Of a stretch of DNA of 64,000 nt, positions 1 to 9,123 are shown one piece after another. Every line of letters starts with the position of its first letter. Within the stretch, counting starts at the first letter, position 1. Below the pieces are notes generated by a model. That model made no database searches. It saw only the letters and a program-made list of their open reading frames with translations, and had not been told where the DNA came from. A program made the translations under genes and the position numbers. The DNA comes from Paracoccaceae bacterium (lineage in GTDB: Bacteria; Pseudomonadota; Alphaproteobacteria; Rhodobacterales; Rhodobacteraceae), in NCBI GenBank assembly GCA_958296035.1, contig OY282431.1:3084037-3148036 (forward strand), written 5' to 3'.

Positions 1-621
1 TGGCGTCGGTTCGCTCGTCTTTTCAGGCAAAGAACCAGAAATCGAGTCTTTACTGAAAGGAGTAGGTTCGCAGACAAATACTGTCAGGTTAACTTGGCCG
101 ACAGACTGAAGCAGTTGAAGCCAGGGCATGTTGCGGTAGTAGATATTGCCCAATTGCCAGATTACCTTCAAAGCTTTGTGGTTGCAGACATAATCTCTGC
201 CTTGAGAGAAGCAAGGACGGGTGAAGTCAACGAAGATGAACCCGATGCTGTTGCCGACGGAAGGACATTTGTACTTTTTGCAGATGAATTGAATAAGTTT
301 GCTCCACGGCAGAGTGGCAAGCGGTCGTTAGTTCGATATCTGCGCGAAGTCAGTGAACGTGGGCGCTCAGAAGGGTTAATCCTGTTCGGGGCAGAACAGT
401 TTCGGACCAGCGTTGACGAACGAGTGACTGGCAATTCAAGCACACATGTGTTCGGGCGTACAACAGCAGTGGAAGCCGGGAAAGACCCTGAAATAAGGGC
501 TCGACCTCAATCCAAGCGTGTACCTTTCTTGAGAAAGGGAGAGTTATTGGTCAGTCATACCAGATTTAGCTCTGGCACCCTCAAGCTTCGCTTCCCTCGC
601 AACGCCTATCGGCCGGGTTGA
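1..621 (+). CDS. HerA-like P-loop ATPase, C-terminal part (5' end outside window)
   Basis: The frame is open from base 1 and ends at a TGA at 619-621. A Walker B-like segment, FVLFADELNKFAP, is followed by an RYLREVSERGRSEG segment and then LILFGAEQFRTSV. This is the usual order of the HerA/FtsK-type ATPase C-terminal half (acidic strand, arginine-rich helix, sensor strand). GHVAVVDIAQLPDYLQ matches the strand that precedes it in HerA proteins. The Walker A half lies outside the window. The stop is 4 nt before the next gene, so this is the first visible member of a four-gene operon. The first 90 bases read more like protein in frame +2 (VGSLVFSGKEPEIE) than in frame +1, so a frameshift near 85-107 is possible. 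HerA proteins are hexameric DNA translocases or pumps; a role in this operon is inferred. Confidence 0.7.
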   Translation, partial: WRRFARLFRQRTRNRVFTERSRFADKYCQVNLADRLKQLKPGHVAVVDIAQLPDYLQSFVVADIISALREARTGEVNEDEPDAVADGRTFVLFADELNKFAPRQSGKRSLVRYLREVSERGRSEGLILFGAEQFRTSVDERVTGNSSTHVFGRTTAVEAGKDPEIRARPQSKRVPFLRKGELLVSHTRFSSGTLKLRFPRNAYRPG

Positions 622-625
622 CAGC

Positions 626-2224
626 ATGCCATCTACTTCTGGTCCAATACTTGGTGTCCATCTTCTTGAGAGTATTACTCTCGGAATGTACAGCAATCCC
701 CTTCACTGCATACGTGAATATGTTCAGAATGCCTTCGACAGCATCCGGAATGCACGGAGGCTTGGTCAGTTGGAGCCAGAGGAGGGGCGGATTGATATTC
801 GAGTAGACCCTGGAAATGCGCGGATAGTGATTGAAGATAATGGAACAGGGATGACTCCGGAAGAAGCGGTCGTAAAGCTTGTCGATATCGGTGCATCCGA
901 GAAGGCCAGCACATCCGTGCTAGCGGCAGGTCATGCCGGGTTTCGAGGAATCGGTCGCTTGGCAGGTATCAGCTACTGTAGGCAGCTGCACTTTGAAACG
1001 TCTGATGGTGGACATACCACATGTAGAATCAAGTTTAATGCTGAAGCGATCAATAAACTAACTAGACCTTGTCAAAAGCCAGTAACGATCGTTGACGCTA
1101 TCAACCGCAATTATAAGGCAGATGATTGGAAGACTGAGCAAGAATCGAGATTCTTTAGGATTATTCTTGAGGGTGTAAAAGATGAACAGCTGATGAACCC
1201 AGACGTTGTTCAGCAATATCTAGAGATGACTGCGCCCGTGCGATACGATTCCTCCCAGTGGAGGTACGGGCCGAAGATTTTGTCCATTGCAAGAAGGGCG
1301 AACGCTTCCGAGTCGATGGACACAATTAGGTTGTTCATTTTAGACAGTGAAATAGGCACCCCGCGAGAAGTTTTTCGCCCGTTTAAGGATTGCTTTTCGA
1401 CTCGCAACGCCAAAGGAACAAATAGACGGACGGTCATTGTAAGAAAAATTAAACCGTTACCAAGTAACGGAGTTGGCCAGGGATGGTGGGGTTGGCTGGC
1501 AGTGCACGAGCGAAAGGGCGCGCTCGGGGACGTGCCCTTCAAGGGTCTCCGCATCCGTATGCACAATATCGCGGTCGGTGACGAATCTATCATTCGCGAA
1601 TTCTGGAAAACGAAACCACTTGCCCTTTGGTGTTTTGGCGAGGTCCACATCACGGGCCAGGGCATAGTTCCAAACTCCCAGCGCAACGATTTCGAACCTT
1701 CCATACAGCGCGATCAATTGTACGAGAAGCTCAAGGATGAAATGAAGCAACTTGAGCGGGAAATACGCTATGAGTCTAACCAAAGAAGCAATTCACCAAG
1801 AAAGGCAGTTCAAGAAGCCGAAAAGAAGGTGAAAAAGGCGCGCAAAGCTGCTGACAAAGGTTTTGCTTCCATTGATCACCGAGAACGAATTCTCAAGGAA
1901 TTGAACACCGCAAAAAACAAGGTCGAAAAGATTTTTGGGAAATCCAATCTTTCTCTGGAGGACAAAGAGATTCTAGAAAGCTCTGGCCAGAATGTCCAAG
2001 CTATGATCAATGAAGTCAAGAGCATTGTCAGAACAGAAGACAAAGCTAGCCTGTCTCATCTGGACCGAAAGGCTCGAAAAGTAGTTAAGAAAATATTGGC
2101 CGTCGTTAAGGATGAACTAAAGGACGACAAACTCTTTGAAGCAATAGAACGACGCGTCAATGAGGAGCTTCGGCCCGGCAAAAAGAAACCTCGAGCTGAT
2201 GTCAAAGCGAATCTTGCTCGTTGA
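626..2224 (+). CDS. GHKL (Hsp90/MORC-like) ATPase, first of two
   Basis: 532 residues. A GHKL ATP-binding fold sits at the N-terminus: N-box EYVQNAFDS with E31, N35 and D38; G1 box DNGTGM at residues 71-76; G2 loop GHAGFRGIGRLAG at about 102-114. Residues about 350-362 carry GEVHITGQGIVPNSQRNDFEP-type sequence, which is shared with the second GHKL gene downstream. The last 160 residues are lysine- and glutamate-rich and probably helical or coiled-coil. GHKL proteins of this kind act as ATP-driven clamps. The start at 626 lies 4 nt after the HerA stop, and the 3' end overlaps the radical SAM gene by 26 nt, so translation is coupled. Fold assignment is secure from the motifs; the cellular role is not known. 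Confidence 0.85.
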   Translation: MPSTSGPILGVHLLESITLGMYSNPLHCIREYVQNAFDSIRNARRLGQLEPEEGRIDIRVDPGNARIVIEDNGTGMTPEEAVVKLVDIGASEKASTSVLAAGHAGFRGIGRLAGISYCRQLHFETSDGGHTTCRIKFNAEAINKLTRPCQKPVTIVDAINRNYKADDWKTEQESRFFRIILEGVKDEQLMNPDVVQQYLEMTAPVRYDSSQWRYGPKILSIARRANASESMDTIRLFILDSEIGTPREVFRPFKDCFSTRNAKGTNRRTVIVRKIKPLPSNGVGQGWWGWLAVHERKGALGDVPFKGLRIRMHNIAVGDESIIREFWKTKPLALWCFGEVHITGQGIVPNSQRNDFEPSIQRDQLYEKLKDEMKQLEREIRYESNQRSNSPRKAVQEAEKKVKKARKAADKGFASIDHRERILKELNTAKNKVEKIFGKSNLSLEDKEILESSGQNVQAMINEVKSIVRTEDKASLSHLDRKARKVVKKILAVVKDELKDDKLFEAIERRVNEELRPGKKKPRADVKANLAR

Positions 2225-3848
2225 ACCTGGATACAGGAATAAGTATCCACCGCTTGGTTTGATGAAACTGGCTGCGTACCACCGAAACCGGGGCGACTAT
2301 ATCCGTTTTGCTAAAGTAGGCATCGACCGTAAAGGTTCTTCTATTCTGTCGGCCGAAGGTACTTGGGACCGAGTTTATGTTACGACTCTTTTCAGCTTTG
2401 AGTGGACTAGAACATCCGTAGCAATTGATGCAGCAATAGTGGCTGCGGGCAATCAACCAGAACGTGTATTTGTCGGGGGGATTGCGGCTTCGCTTATGCA
2501 CAATGATTTTGTTGTTGTGCCACGCTGGGCGGGGGTACGCTTCATCAAGGGACTGCTTGACGGTCCCCCAGCGATATCTTTGCAACTATGTGAGGTCGAC
2601 GGAGATTTTGGCGCGGACGACACGATCGGGGTTCCGATTGAAGAGTTGATTCCAGACTATGGCATCCTGCAAGATACACGGTACTCATACCCCGTACACG
2701 ATGCCTATTTTGGTTACGCTTCTCGGGGTTGCGTCCGTAAGTGCGCCTTTTGTGGGGTACCAAAACTAGAAGGTGGTCAAAGAGAAATGCCGCCCTTGAC
2801 CAACTTGGTAGAGGGAATCAACACTGCCTACGGAAAGAAAAAAGACCTCATCCTAATGGATAACAACATAACTGCTTCTGCGAGGTATCGGGAAGTAATT
2901 GCAGAGATTCGCGATTTGGGATTTACACCCGGTGCGGTAATCAGTCGCAGGAACTCACGGAAAACAAAAAGGCGCGTCGACTTTAATCAAGGTGTGGATG
3001 CGCGAATTCTGGCCAAGTCTCCCATGTATCTTCGCGAGATGGCTACAATATGCATCAGCCCTTTGCGGATAGCCTTTGATCACCTTGGTCTGCGCAAAGT
3101 CTATGAGATTGCAGTTCGAATGGCTGCCGATAACGGTATTACCTCACTCTCAAATTATATGCTTTACAATTTTATGGAAAAGCCTCCTGACCTCTATGAG
3201 AGAATGCGGCTTAATATCTCCCTCAATCGAGAGCTTGGCCTTCGGATCTGGTCATTTCCTATGAGATATCAGCCGGTAACGCTTAAAGACCGCTCCCATG
3301 TCGGGAGGCACTGGACACGCTACAGCCTTCGGTCTTTTCAGATTATGCTTCAAGCCACACGTGGAGTTGTCAGTGGCAGCGAAAATTTCTTCAACGAAGC
3401 ATATGGCTCCAGCAAGGACGAGTTTTGCCGACTGCTCTCCCTTCCACATGCGTTCTTATATCATAGGACTCACTATAAGGTAGGCGAAGGGCGTCCCATT
3501 TTCGATGAATATCTGGCCTTGCGTAGACGCCTCTCCGTTAGTCAGGAAGTCGAGTTAGGTGATCTACTTGCTGGGCCTGCAATAGATGGACGATCGCTGC
3601 AGAAGCATTACGAGGAAATTGCTGGCGACCGGTCAATTGATCATTTGATTCGGCAACTTGTTACGTTTCACATGCTTGACACTAGACACCGCTTGGACAG
3701 CGAAGGCAAGAGGTCCCTACCGATGTTTCAGTTTGTGGAAAGTGCATCAGAATTACCAGCGGATGATGAATTCATCGAAGATGCCGGCCTTTTCGATCAT
3801 GAAAGCTTCCGGGCGCCGGATTTGGCCAAATGGAAGCAACCGGTTTGA
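2199..3848 (+). CDS. B12-binding-type radical SAM protein
   Basis: 549 residues from the ATG at 2199. This start gives MSKRILLVEPGYRNKYPPLG, a typical start of B12-binding-domain radical SAM proteins; an upstream in-frame ATG at 2160 would add 13 residues lying wholly inside the GHKL gene. The radical SAM cluster motif is CVRKCAFC (C178, C182, C185), which binds the 4Fe-4S cluster that cleaves SAM. It is followed by LMDNNITAS and by DFNQGVDARIL...ISPLRIAFD, which recur in one radical SAM subfamily. The substrate is unknown. It lies between two GHKL ATPase genes, overlapping one by 26 nt and the other by 19 nt, so it is a core operon member. It is not viperin-like: no nucleotide-cyclase-type substrate motif or neighbour is seen. 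Confidence 0.85.
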   Translation: MSKRILLVEPGYRNKYPPLGLMKLAAYHRNRGDYIRFAKVGIDRKGSSILSAEGTWDRVYVTTLFSFEWTRTSVAIDAAIVAAGNQPERVFVGGIAASLMHNDFVVVPRWAGVRFIKGLLDGPPAISLQLCEVDGDFGADDTIGVPIEELIPDYGILQDTRYSYPVHDAYFGYASRGCVRKCAFCGVPKLEGGQREMPPLTNLVEGINTAYGKKKDLILMDNNITASARYREVIAEIRDLGFTPGAVISRRNSRKTKRRVDFNQGVDARILAKSPMYLREMATICISPLRIAFDHLGLRKVYEIAVRMAADNGITSLSNYMLYNFMEKPPDLYERMRLNISLNRELGLRIWSFPMRYQPVTLKDRSHVGRHWTRYSLRSFQIMLQATRGVVSGSENFFNEAYGSSKDEFCRLLSLPHAFLYHRTHYKVGEGRPIFDEYLALRRRLSVSQEVELGDLLAGPAIDGRSLQKHYEEIAGDRSIDHLIRQLVTFHMLDTRHRLDSEGKRSLPMFQFVESASELPADDEFIEDAGLFDHESFRAPDLAKWKQPV

Positions 3849-5347
3849 CTAGTCCAGTCAAGAATCGGTTCATCAAACAACCACCTGAGCAAGCAGACCT
3901 GGTAGGAAGTTCCATACTCAATCTAATAACTGCAGGAATACATAGCGACCCTCGCTCACTGTACCGAGAATACCTGCAAAACACTGCTGATTCACTTTAC
4001 TGCAACTCTAGACAGTCAAAGCGTGTTGAAATCATGATTGATCCCGTTGGTCGTGAAGTTAGCATCCGAGACTTTGGAAACGGTTGGTCGGCTACCGATG
4101 CTGTCACTCACCTTGTCCCAATTGGCAAGAGCAACAAGGTGCGTGGTGTTGATTCCGGTTTTAGGGGAGTTGGTCGCCTTGCAGGACTGACTTTTGCGAA
4201 TTGTGTGACTTTTCTAACCCGAAATTCTCCTGACAGTACAGTAACACGCGTATCATGGAATGGTCTAGAACTTCGACAGCGGGCACGCAGCAATGACTCT
4301 CCAGAGCAAGCGATCAAACAGAGCACGTCAGTTGATAGTTTATCCAGCGATAATTACCCAGGACACTTTTTCGAGGTAAGGCTAACGGATGTGGCTCGTC
4401 ATGCGGCAGCGGCTTTGCTTAACCGCGAGGCCGTTGGTCAGTACATCGCCGAAATTGGACCAGTGCCATTCGGGCCTAGTTTCCCGTTCCGCGAACGTGT
4501 TGCAGCACAGTTGAGCCAACATCCTGCAACTAATCGGGCTCTTGACGTTTTCATTCACGGTGGGGATCGGATACTTCGCCCCTATAAAGAAGGGATTGTT
4601 TTCTCAAATGGATTTTGTGACCCTTTTGTCGATCTTGAATCGTTTTCCGTACCCTCAGCTGACAACCATGATATTGCTGCCACTGGCTGGATTGCCCATT
4701 CTTCGTACGTTCGAGCAATTCCGAAATCACTAGGAATCCGTGGAATTCGAGCCCGAGAAGGTAATATCCAAATCGGTGGCGAGGCTGTATTTGATCACCT
4801 GTTTCCGGAAGCAAGATTCAATAGATGGTGTGTTGGAGAAGTTCACGTGGTCGATTCACGGATTGTTCCTGATGCGACTCGCAACTACTTCGAGCCAGGG
4901 CCTCATCTTCGAAATCTTGAAAACCACCTGCGTACAATAGCTAGGTCAATCACAAGGAAATGCAGGTCAGCTTCCTCAAAGCGCCACAGGAAGATGCGTT
5001 ACTTTGCGGACATTCAGCGTTGGGAGGAGGCATTTGAACTAGCAGCATGTGGCTACTTGGCTGTTGAAGATGCGAGAAAGCTTGTTGCAAATACCTTGGA
5101 GGAAATGCAGCAATCTCAGGCGACCAACTCAATAGGTATAGACCAAGATACTTCAGTTGCGGAGATTAAAACCGATTTGCAGGCACGTCTGAAGGCATTT
5201 GAAATTCCGAATAACGGATCAAAGTACAACGGTCTAGACCCTAGTGAACTGCGTGTATACCAAACAGTTTGCCGAACTTTAGCAGAGACTCTGTCATCAC
5301 CGAGGCAGGCAATAGATGTGATTGAAGCAGCGCTTGCCGCTCGATGA
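3830..5347 (+). CDS. GHKL (Hsp90/MORC-like) ATPase, second paralogue
   Basis: 505 residues. The motifs parallel the gene at 626: N-box EYLQNTADS (E47, N51, D54), G1 box DFGNG (81-85, replacing DNGTG), and G2 loop SGFRGVGRLAG at about 109-119. It also shares GEVHVVDSRIVPDATRNYFEP with the first paralogue. The two proteins are clearly related but diverged, so they may form a hetero-oligomer; that is inference. The gene overlaps the radical SAM gene by 19 nt and is the last member of the operon. The following 300 bp contain no gene. No C-terminal nuclease domain is evident; the tail is helical. Confidence 0.85.
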   Translation: MEATGLTSPVKNRFIKQPPEQADLVGSSILNLITAGIHSDPRSLYREYLQNTADSLYCNSRQSKRVEIMIDPVGREVSIRDFGNGWSATDAVTHLVPIGKSNKVRGVDSGFRGVGRLAGLTFANCVTFLTRNSPDSTVTRVSWNGLELRQRARSNDSPEQAIKQSTSVDSLSSDNYPGHFFEVRLTDVARHAAAALLNREAVGQYIAEIGPVPFGPSFPFRERVAAQLSQHPATNRALDVFIHGGDRILRPYKEGIVFSNGFCDPFVDLESFSVPSADNHDIAATGWIAHSSYVRAIPKSLGIRGIRAREGNIQIGGEAVFDHLFPEARFNRWCVGEVHVVDSRIVPDATRNYFEPGPHLRNLENHLRTIARSITRKCRSASSKRHRKMRYFADIQRWEEAFELAACGYLAVEDARKLVANTLEEMQQSQATNSIGIDQDTSVAEIKTDLQARLKAFEIPNNGSKYNGLDPSELRVYQTVCRTLAETLSSPRQAIDVIEAALAAR

Positions 5348-5710
5348 AACGCTTCCGATAGGCAAATTCAATTGGCGAATCATGCGATGTATTGCTCAGA
5401 GACTGATACTCTGACCTCTTGGCAGAGCAAGTTCTAGGTATTTGAAGACAACTGATATGCTTCCACCTCAGATTTCCGAATGGACACTATACCTACACCT
5501 CAAAGCACCAATTGGCTAGAACCTAGCACTACAGTATCATGATAAGAATGCACTGCAACAGGTCATTCATTGATCCGCAATGCATGTCTCTTACCGGCCT
5601 TGAACCCGATACGATGGCCAAGAGCGGCACTTGCAAGGCGGTCTAGCCCTACCGTGTCATGAAAGATTGGACTGAACAACTCGATTTCGCCATGCTATAT
5701 CAGCCCTGTT
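5348..5710. other. Intergenic stretch after the GHKL operon
   Basis: AT-richer than the transposase DNA that follows. I see no credible ORF, RNA gene or clear terminator hairpin. It marks the junction between the operon and the transposon remnants. Confidence 0.5.
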
Positions 5711-6396
5711 ATGGTTCAATCTCAGATCAGTCGCACGTTGCAAAACGACGTCGCAATATCCCGTATAGCAGCGATCCTGGCGCAGGAAAAGTTTGCCAGT
5801 CGATCGGCCTTTGGTCGCAGGGTATGCGAGGACTTTGCATTTTACAGTGCCGCCGGCCGTCCCCAGCTTGCCGGCTGCATGAAGGCACTGGCGACGCTGT
5901 CCGACAGGGTGCCGGATATTGTCTTGCCGCCGCCCCGCGCCCCGGCGGTCAACAACCGGCCCCGGCAGCTTGACTGCGATGTACCGGCTCCGGTCGGGGT
6001 TGCAGATCTGCACGTCCAGCTGATCGACAGGTCGCCGGACCGTGCGGTGTGGAACACGCTGATCGGGCGCGAGCACCCGCATGGCATGACGACCTTTGCC
6101 GGCTGCCAGCTCCGCTATCTGGTCGGTTCGGCGCATGGCTGGCTGGGGGCGGCCGGCTTCTCGGCCGCTGCCTTGCGGGTTGCTGCCCGTGATCGCTGGA
6201 TCGGCTGGGACGATGCCGGCCGCCGGGGTCATCTGCATCGCGTGATCTGTCTGAGCCGCTTTCTGATCCGTCCTGCGGTGCGGATTCCACATTTCGCCAG
6301 CCATGTGCTGGGGCGCATCCTGCGGCGTGTGCCGCACGATTTCGAGGCCCGCTACGCCTACCGTCCGTATGTGGTGGAGAGCTTCGCCGAGTCATT
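5711..6396 (+). pseudogene. DUF4338 N-terminal part of an IS4-family transposase, truncated
   Basis: The reading frame gives the DUF4338 pattern: an N-terminal helical part with SRSAFGRRVCEDFAFYSAAGR, then CMKALATLSD, LRYLVGSAHGWLG, AARDRWIGWDD, RFLIRPAVRIPHFASHVLGR and YAYRPYVVESF. The same domain heads the longer element at 41959-44110, where it is fused to a Tn5-like DDE transposase. Here the DDE half is missing and the frame runs into an unrelated ISAs1-type tail. This is a transposon relic, not the Druantia protein DruA, which carries the same domain. Confidence 0.75.
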
Positions 6397-6760
6397 GATA
6401 TCTCCGGCCAGGGCCCGGAGACGGTTCTGCGATCTCCTTGGTCGCCAACAGGCCCTTCGCATCACCCGCTACCGCGAAACTCTCAAGACCGGCGAAGTCA
6501 GCAACAAAACCGTCTATGGGCTGACCTCACTCGGTGCCGACAACGCCTGACCCGAAAACCTCAACACGATCGTCAGCTGCCACTTACATATAGAGAACAA
6601 GCTGCATTGCGTGGGCGATTTCTCCTTCGACACATTCCGCACTGCCGGGCACGCAACGGCAACGTTCCGCGTCACCTCGCGGCGCTGGGCAGCATGGCCC
6701 TCTCACTGACCCGGCTTGAGGGGGTGTGTTTTGACTACCTCGCGGAGGCGACGCAATAAT
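6397..6760 (+). pseudogene. ISAs1-family transposase C-terminal remnant
   Basis: The same frame continues with RYRETLKTGEVSNKTVYGLTSL, which matches the ISAs1 family block RxRETxxGxxSxExxYxITSL. After an in-frame TGA at 6548 it goes on with HLHIENKLHCVGDFSF, the HWxIENxLHxVxDxxF block that carries the catalytic glutamate. The remaining sequence decays. The fragment is fused to the end of the DUF4338 relic, so one IS inserted into or recombined with another. Confidence 0.65.
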
Positions 6761-7161
6761 TTGCGGCATGCTCGCAAGCAGAGTTGGATGCGGCGATTGC
6801 CGATCATCCCTGACTAACGCAAGAGGTCCCGCCTGCTGCCGACCGTGCGGGCTTTGCCCGGGCCAACAGAGTCATTTGTGCTGCCCGAAGGTCGGCCAGA
6901 GCCGCCAGCGGCCGAGCCTGCCACTCCAGTATTCGGAGCCTAAAGGCGGCCCGCAAACTGACAAGAGCCGGTCACCATCATCACCAAACCGCTATCCGAT
7001 GACGCGTTATCGTTGATTTTGCGCCGTTCAGGCTAGCCAATGCACTTGAATTGGCCTCGCTCGCGGACAATTGAGTGGTCCCGAATAGTGTTGCAACAGC
7101 AATTGACTTAAACTGAATCTACCAATAGGTTGAGCAAAGCAATAGCCAGGAGCTCTTACCG
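6761..7161. other. Non-coding stretch, decayed DNA
   Basis: GC-rich sequence up to about 7040 gives only short frames with no family resemblance. The last 100 bases are AT-richer and probably hold the promoter of the Panacea gene, but I see no clear -35/-10 pair. Confidence 0.4.
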
Positions 7162-7665
7162 GTGGGCTACTCTGCCAAGCAAGTCGCCAATCATTTCCTG
7201 CAAAAGTACGGGATGAATGGCATTGCACCTCTCAAGTTACAGAAGCTTGTTTTCATTGCGCATGGTTGGCATCTTGCGATTTATGATCAACCCCTGGTTG
7301 ATGATGAATACGCTGAGGCATGGAAGTATGGTCCTGTATTCCCGTCTCTCTACCATGAATTCAAGCATCGAGGTGCTTTACCGATCATTGAACTCGCCAC
7401 GGATTTCGAGTTTTCTGATGTCGACGACGTCGACAGCATTAGTGAAACGACGCCTGAAATACCTCGTAATGACGAGAATACGCGGAGACTGCTTGACAAG
7501 ATCTGGGACGTGTACGGAAAGGCATCAGGTATTCAGCTTTCCAACATCTGCCACGAGCCCGGAACGCCATGGGACCTGACTAGAAAGAAAATCGGGTGGC
7601 GAAGCAATTCCAATATTGCTGATGAAATCATCAAGGAATACTACAAACTGAAAATCGAGGATTAA
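7162..7665 (+). CDS. Panacea/DUF4065-domain protein, likely antitoxin
   Basis: 167 residues. The N-terminus YSAKQVANHFLQKYG...ISPLKLQKLVFIAHGWHLA-like block (here IAPLKLQKLVFIAHGWHLAI) and the following EAWKYGPVFPSLYHEFK are the hallmark of the Panacea (DUF4065, SocA/GepA-like) family. The start is taken as the GTG at 7162; no better ATG exists upstream of the conserved block. Panacea proteins act as antitoxins for many unrelated toxins, including small membrane-acting ones. The next frame, immediately downstream, encodes a small protein with two hydrophobic segments, which fits such a pair. The family is confident; pairing is inferred from position. Confidence 0.8.
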   Translation: MGYSAKQVANHFLQKYGMNGIAPLKLQKLVFIAHGWHLAIYDQPLVDDEYAEAWKYGPVFPSLYHEFKHRGALPIIELATDFEFSDVDDVDSISETTPEIPRNDENTRRLLDKIWDVYGKASGIQLSNICHEPGTPWDLTRKKIGWRSNSNIADEIIKEYYKLKIED

Positions 7666-8056
7666 CAGAGACCTCAACGCAATTAGAGAAGACAACTCCA
7701 ATGGTAACGATGAGGATCGGGAACTTAGAAAATATCAAACGGGTCTGGAAAAAGCAAAACTTGCGATTGAAAGGAAACGTTACCGACTGCGCCAGAAAGT
7801 ATACTTTGCTGCGGTTAATGTCCTTACAATGCTTGTTGTGCTGGAAGTCGTGGTTGTCGGCTATCTTCTGCTCCGCCCGGTTTATCAGGACGGTATGTTC
7901 GTCTATGTGGCGATTATTCCCTTGATTTCTGTTTCCGCAATTATGATCGCCATGCTGGTTGGAACGTTTGGGGGAAGACGCAACATTGGCATGACTGAAG
8001 GCAATGCGTTGTCCGCCGGCAGACCAACAATTGGCACTTTTTCAGGACATCAATAG
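7661..8056 (+). CDS. Small membrane protein downstream of Panacea, start unclear
   Basis: The frame opens at 7652, and its codons read as plausible protein from about 7661: an acidic and then basic helical segment (ELRKYQTGLEKAKLAIERKR), followed by two hydrophobic segments, VLTMLVVLEVVVVGYLLL and YVAIIPLISVSAIMIAMLVG. There is no ATG, GTG or TTG in this frame before 7829, yet the protein-like sequence starts 170 bases earlier. Either a rare ATT start at 7661, overlapping the Panacea stop, is used, or a one-base change has split a Panacea-membrane fusion. The annotated start is therefore provisional; 7829 is the first standard start and would remove the coiled-coil part. By context it is the candidate toxin of the pair. 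Confidence 0.5.
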   Translation: MNRDLNAIREDNSNGNDEDRELRKYQTGLEKAKLAIERKRYRLRQKVYFAAVNVLTMLVVLEVVVVGYLLLRPVYQDGMFVYVAIIPLISVSAIMIAMLVGTFGGRRNIGMTEGNALSAGRPTIGTFSGHQ

Positions 8057-8078
8057 GGCCAACAGCAGCAGTTGGTGC

Positions 8079-9060
8079 GTAAACGGGCAAACTGGTAAGT
8101 CATCGAGTCATGTCTTTTGCTGGCGTCGGCTCTCAACAGTGCCTGTGATTCTTCAGTTATCATCATAATTATGGGGTATATTATCTATTTAACTTCGTGA
8201 CAGGCCATTGCTCTGCATAACACCTCTACAGCCTTCGTGCTACAAAGGATCATGCTCACGATCGACAAGACATCGCTTTATCCTGACACCGCTGCACCGC
8301 TTCTCCACCCAGGAGAGGCGCGTCAGGGATGCCGGTCATGACACCAAGGCAGGCACTTGCCGCATTGATCGCCAGGAACAATGAACTTGCCGATGCCAAG
8401 GCCACAATCCGCTCCCGGGCACAGGAATTTTGCACTCTCAGGCACCAGCTCCGAGAAGTGCCGGGTCGACGAGCCCGATCAGGGCCCCGACATGTTCGAG
8501 GCCGCCGGTGTTGCGTCCGGTTGCCCCGCCTCGCCATCATCCGATGATGACCCGCAGGATGACCAGTCGGCCGCAGCTGCGCAGCCGACCGGGAAGAAGT
8601 AGAAGCGGCGTGGCGATGCGGTCAATGACAGCGGGTTGCGCCTTGATGCCGATGTTCCGGTCCAGGATGTGTATCTGGAACCGGAAGGTCTTGACGATAT
8701 TCCCGCCGATGAGCACCAGTTTGTCGGCCAGCGTGTGGTCTGCAAGCTGGTTACCGAACGCGTGACCTCGCGTATGGTCCGTTACATCATCCCGGTCTAC
8801 AAGCGCCGCAAGACCAGCATCTTCACCCGGGTCCCGGTGCCGCTGTCGATCTTCGAGGGCAGTTGCGTCGAGGTCAGCTTTGTCGCCAGCATGCTGATCG
8901 ACAAGTTCACCTGGCATATGCCCCTGCATCGCCAGCACCGGCGTCTGGCCACCGGCGGCATTCATGTCAGCCGCTCAAGCCTCGGAGGCTGGACCGCTCG
9001 TGCGATTGACTTGCTGCGTCCGGTCGCCACGGCGCAGTGGCACTCTGCGCGTGCCAGGTG
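8079..9060 (+). pseudogene. IS66-family element remnant: terminal repeat plus broken tnpC
   Basis: A degenerate copy of the IS66 end repeat begins at 8079 (GTAAACGGGCAAACTGGTAA), followed by the same sub-terminal bases as the complete element at 39.4 kb. A tnpC reading starts at 8338 with MTPRQALAAL, against MTPKRALEKAL in the intact gene. It continues in shifted frames with DMFEAAGV and RLDADVPVQDVYLEPEGLDDIP, and breaks off at about 9050 after ARAIDLLRPVATAQW. The catalytic DDE region is missing and at least two frameshifts are present. The tnpC remnant points inward from this end, as in the complete copy. Confidence 0.75.
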
Positions 9061-9123
9061 TTGTAGATGTCCCGCCATTGATCACGGCTGCAAGCGGGCG
9101 CCCGCGCCGGAGTCGGGGGTCTA

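Noticed and set aside
2160-2201. Longer start for the radical SAM gene at 2160
   Set aside because: The extra 13 residues lie in the GHKL coding sequence and the conserved start MSKRILLVEP fits the ATG at 2199.
5711-6396. DUF4338 domain as DruA of a Druantia system
   Set aside because: The domain here is the N-terminal part of a transposase, as the longer copy at 41959-44110 shows by fusion to a DDE domain. No DruB-DruE gene set is next to it.
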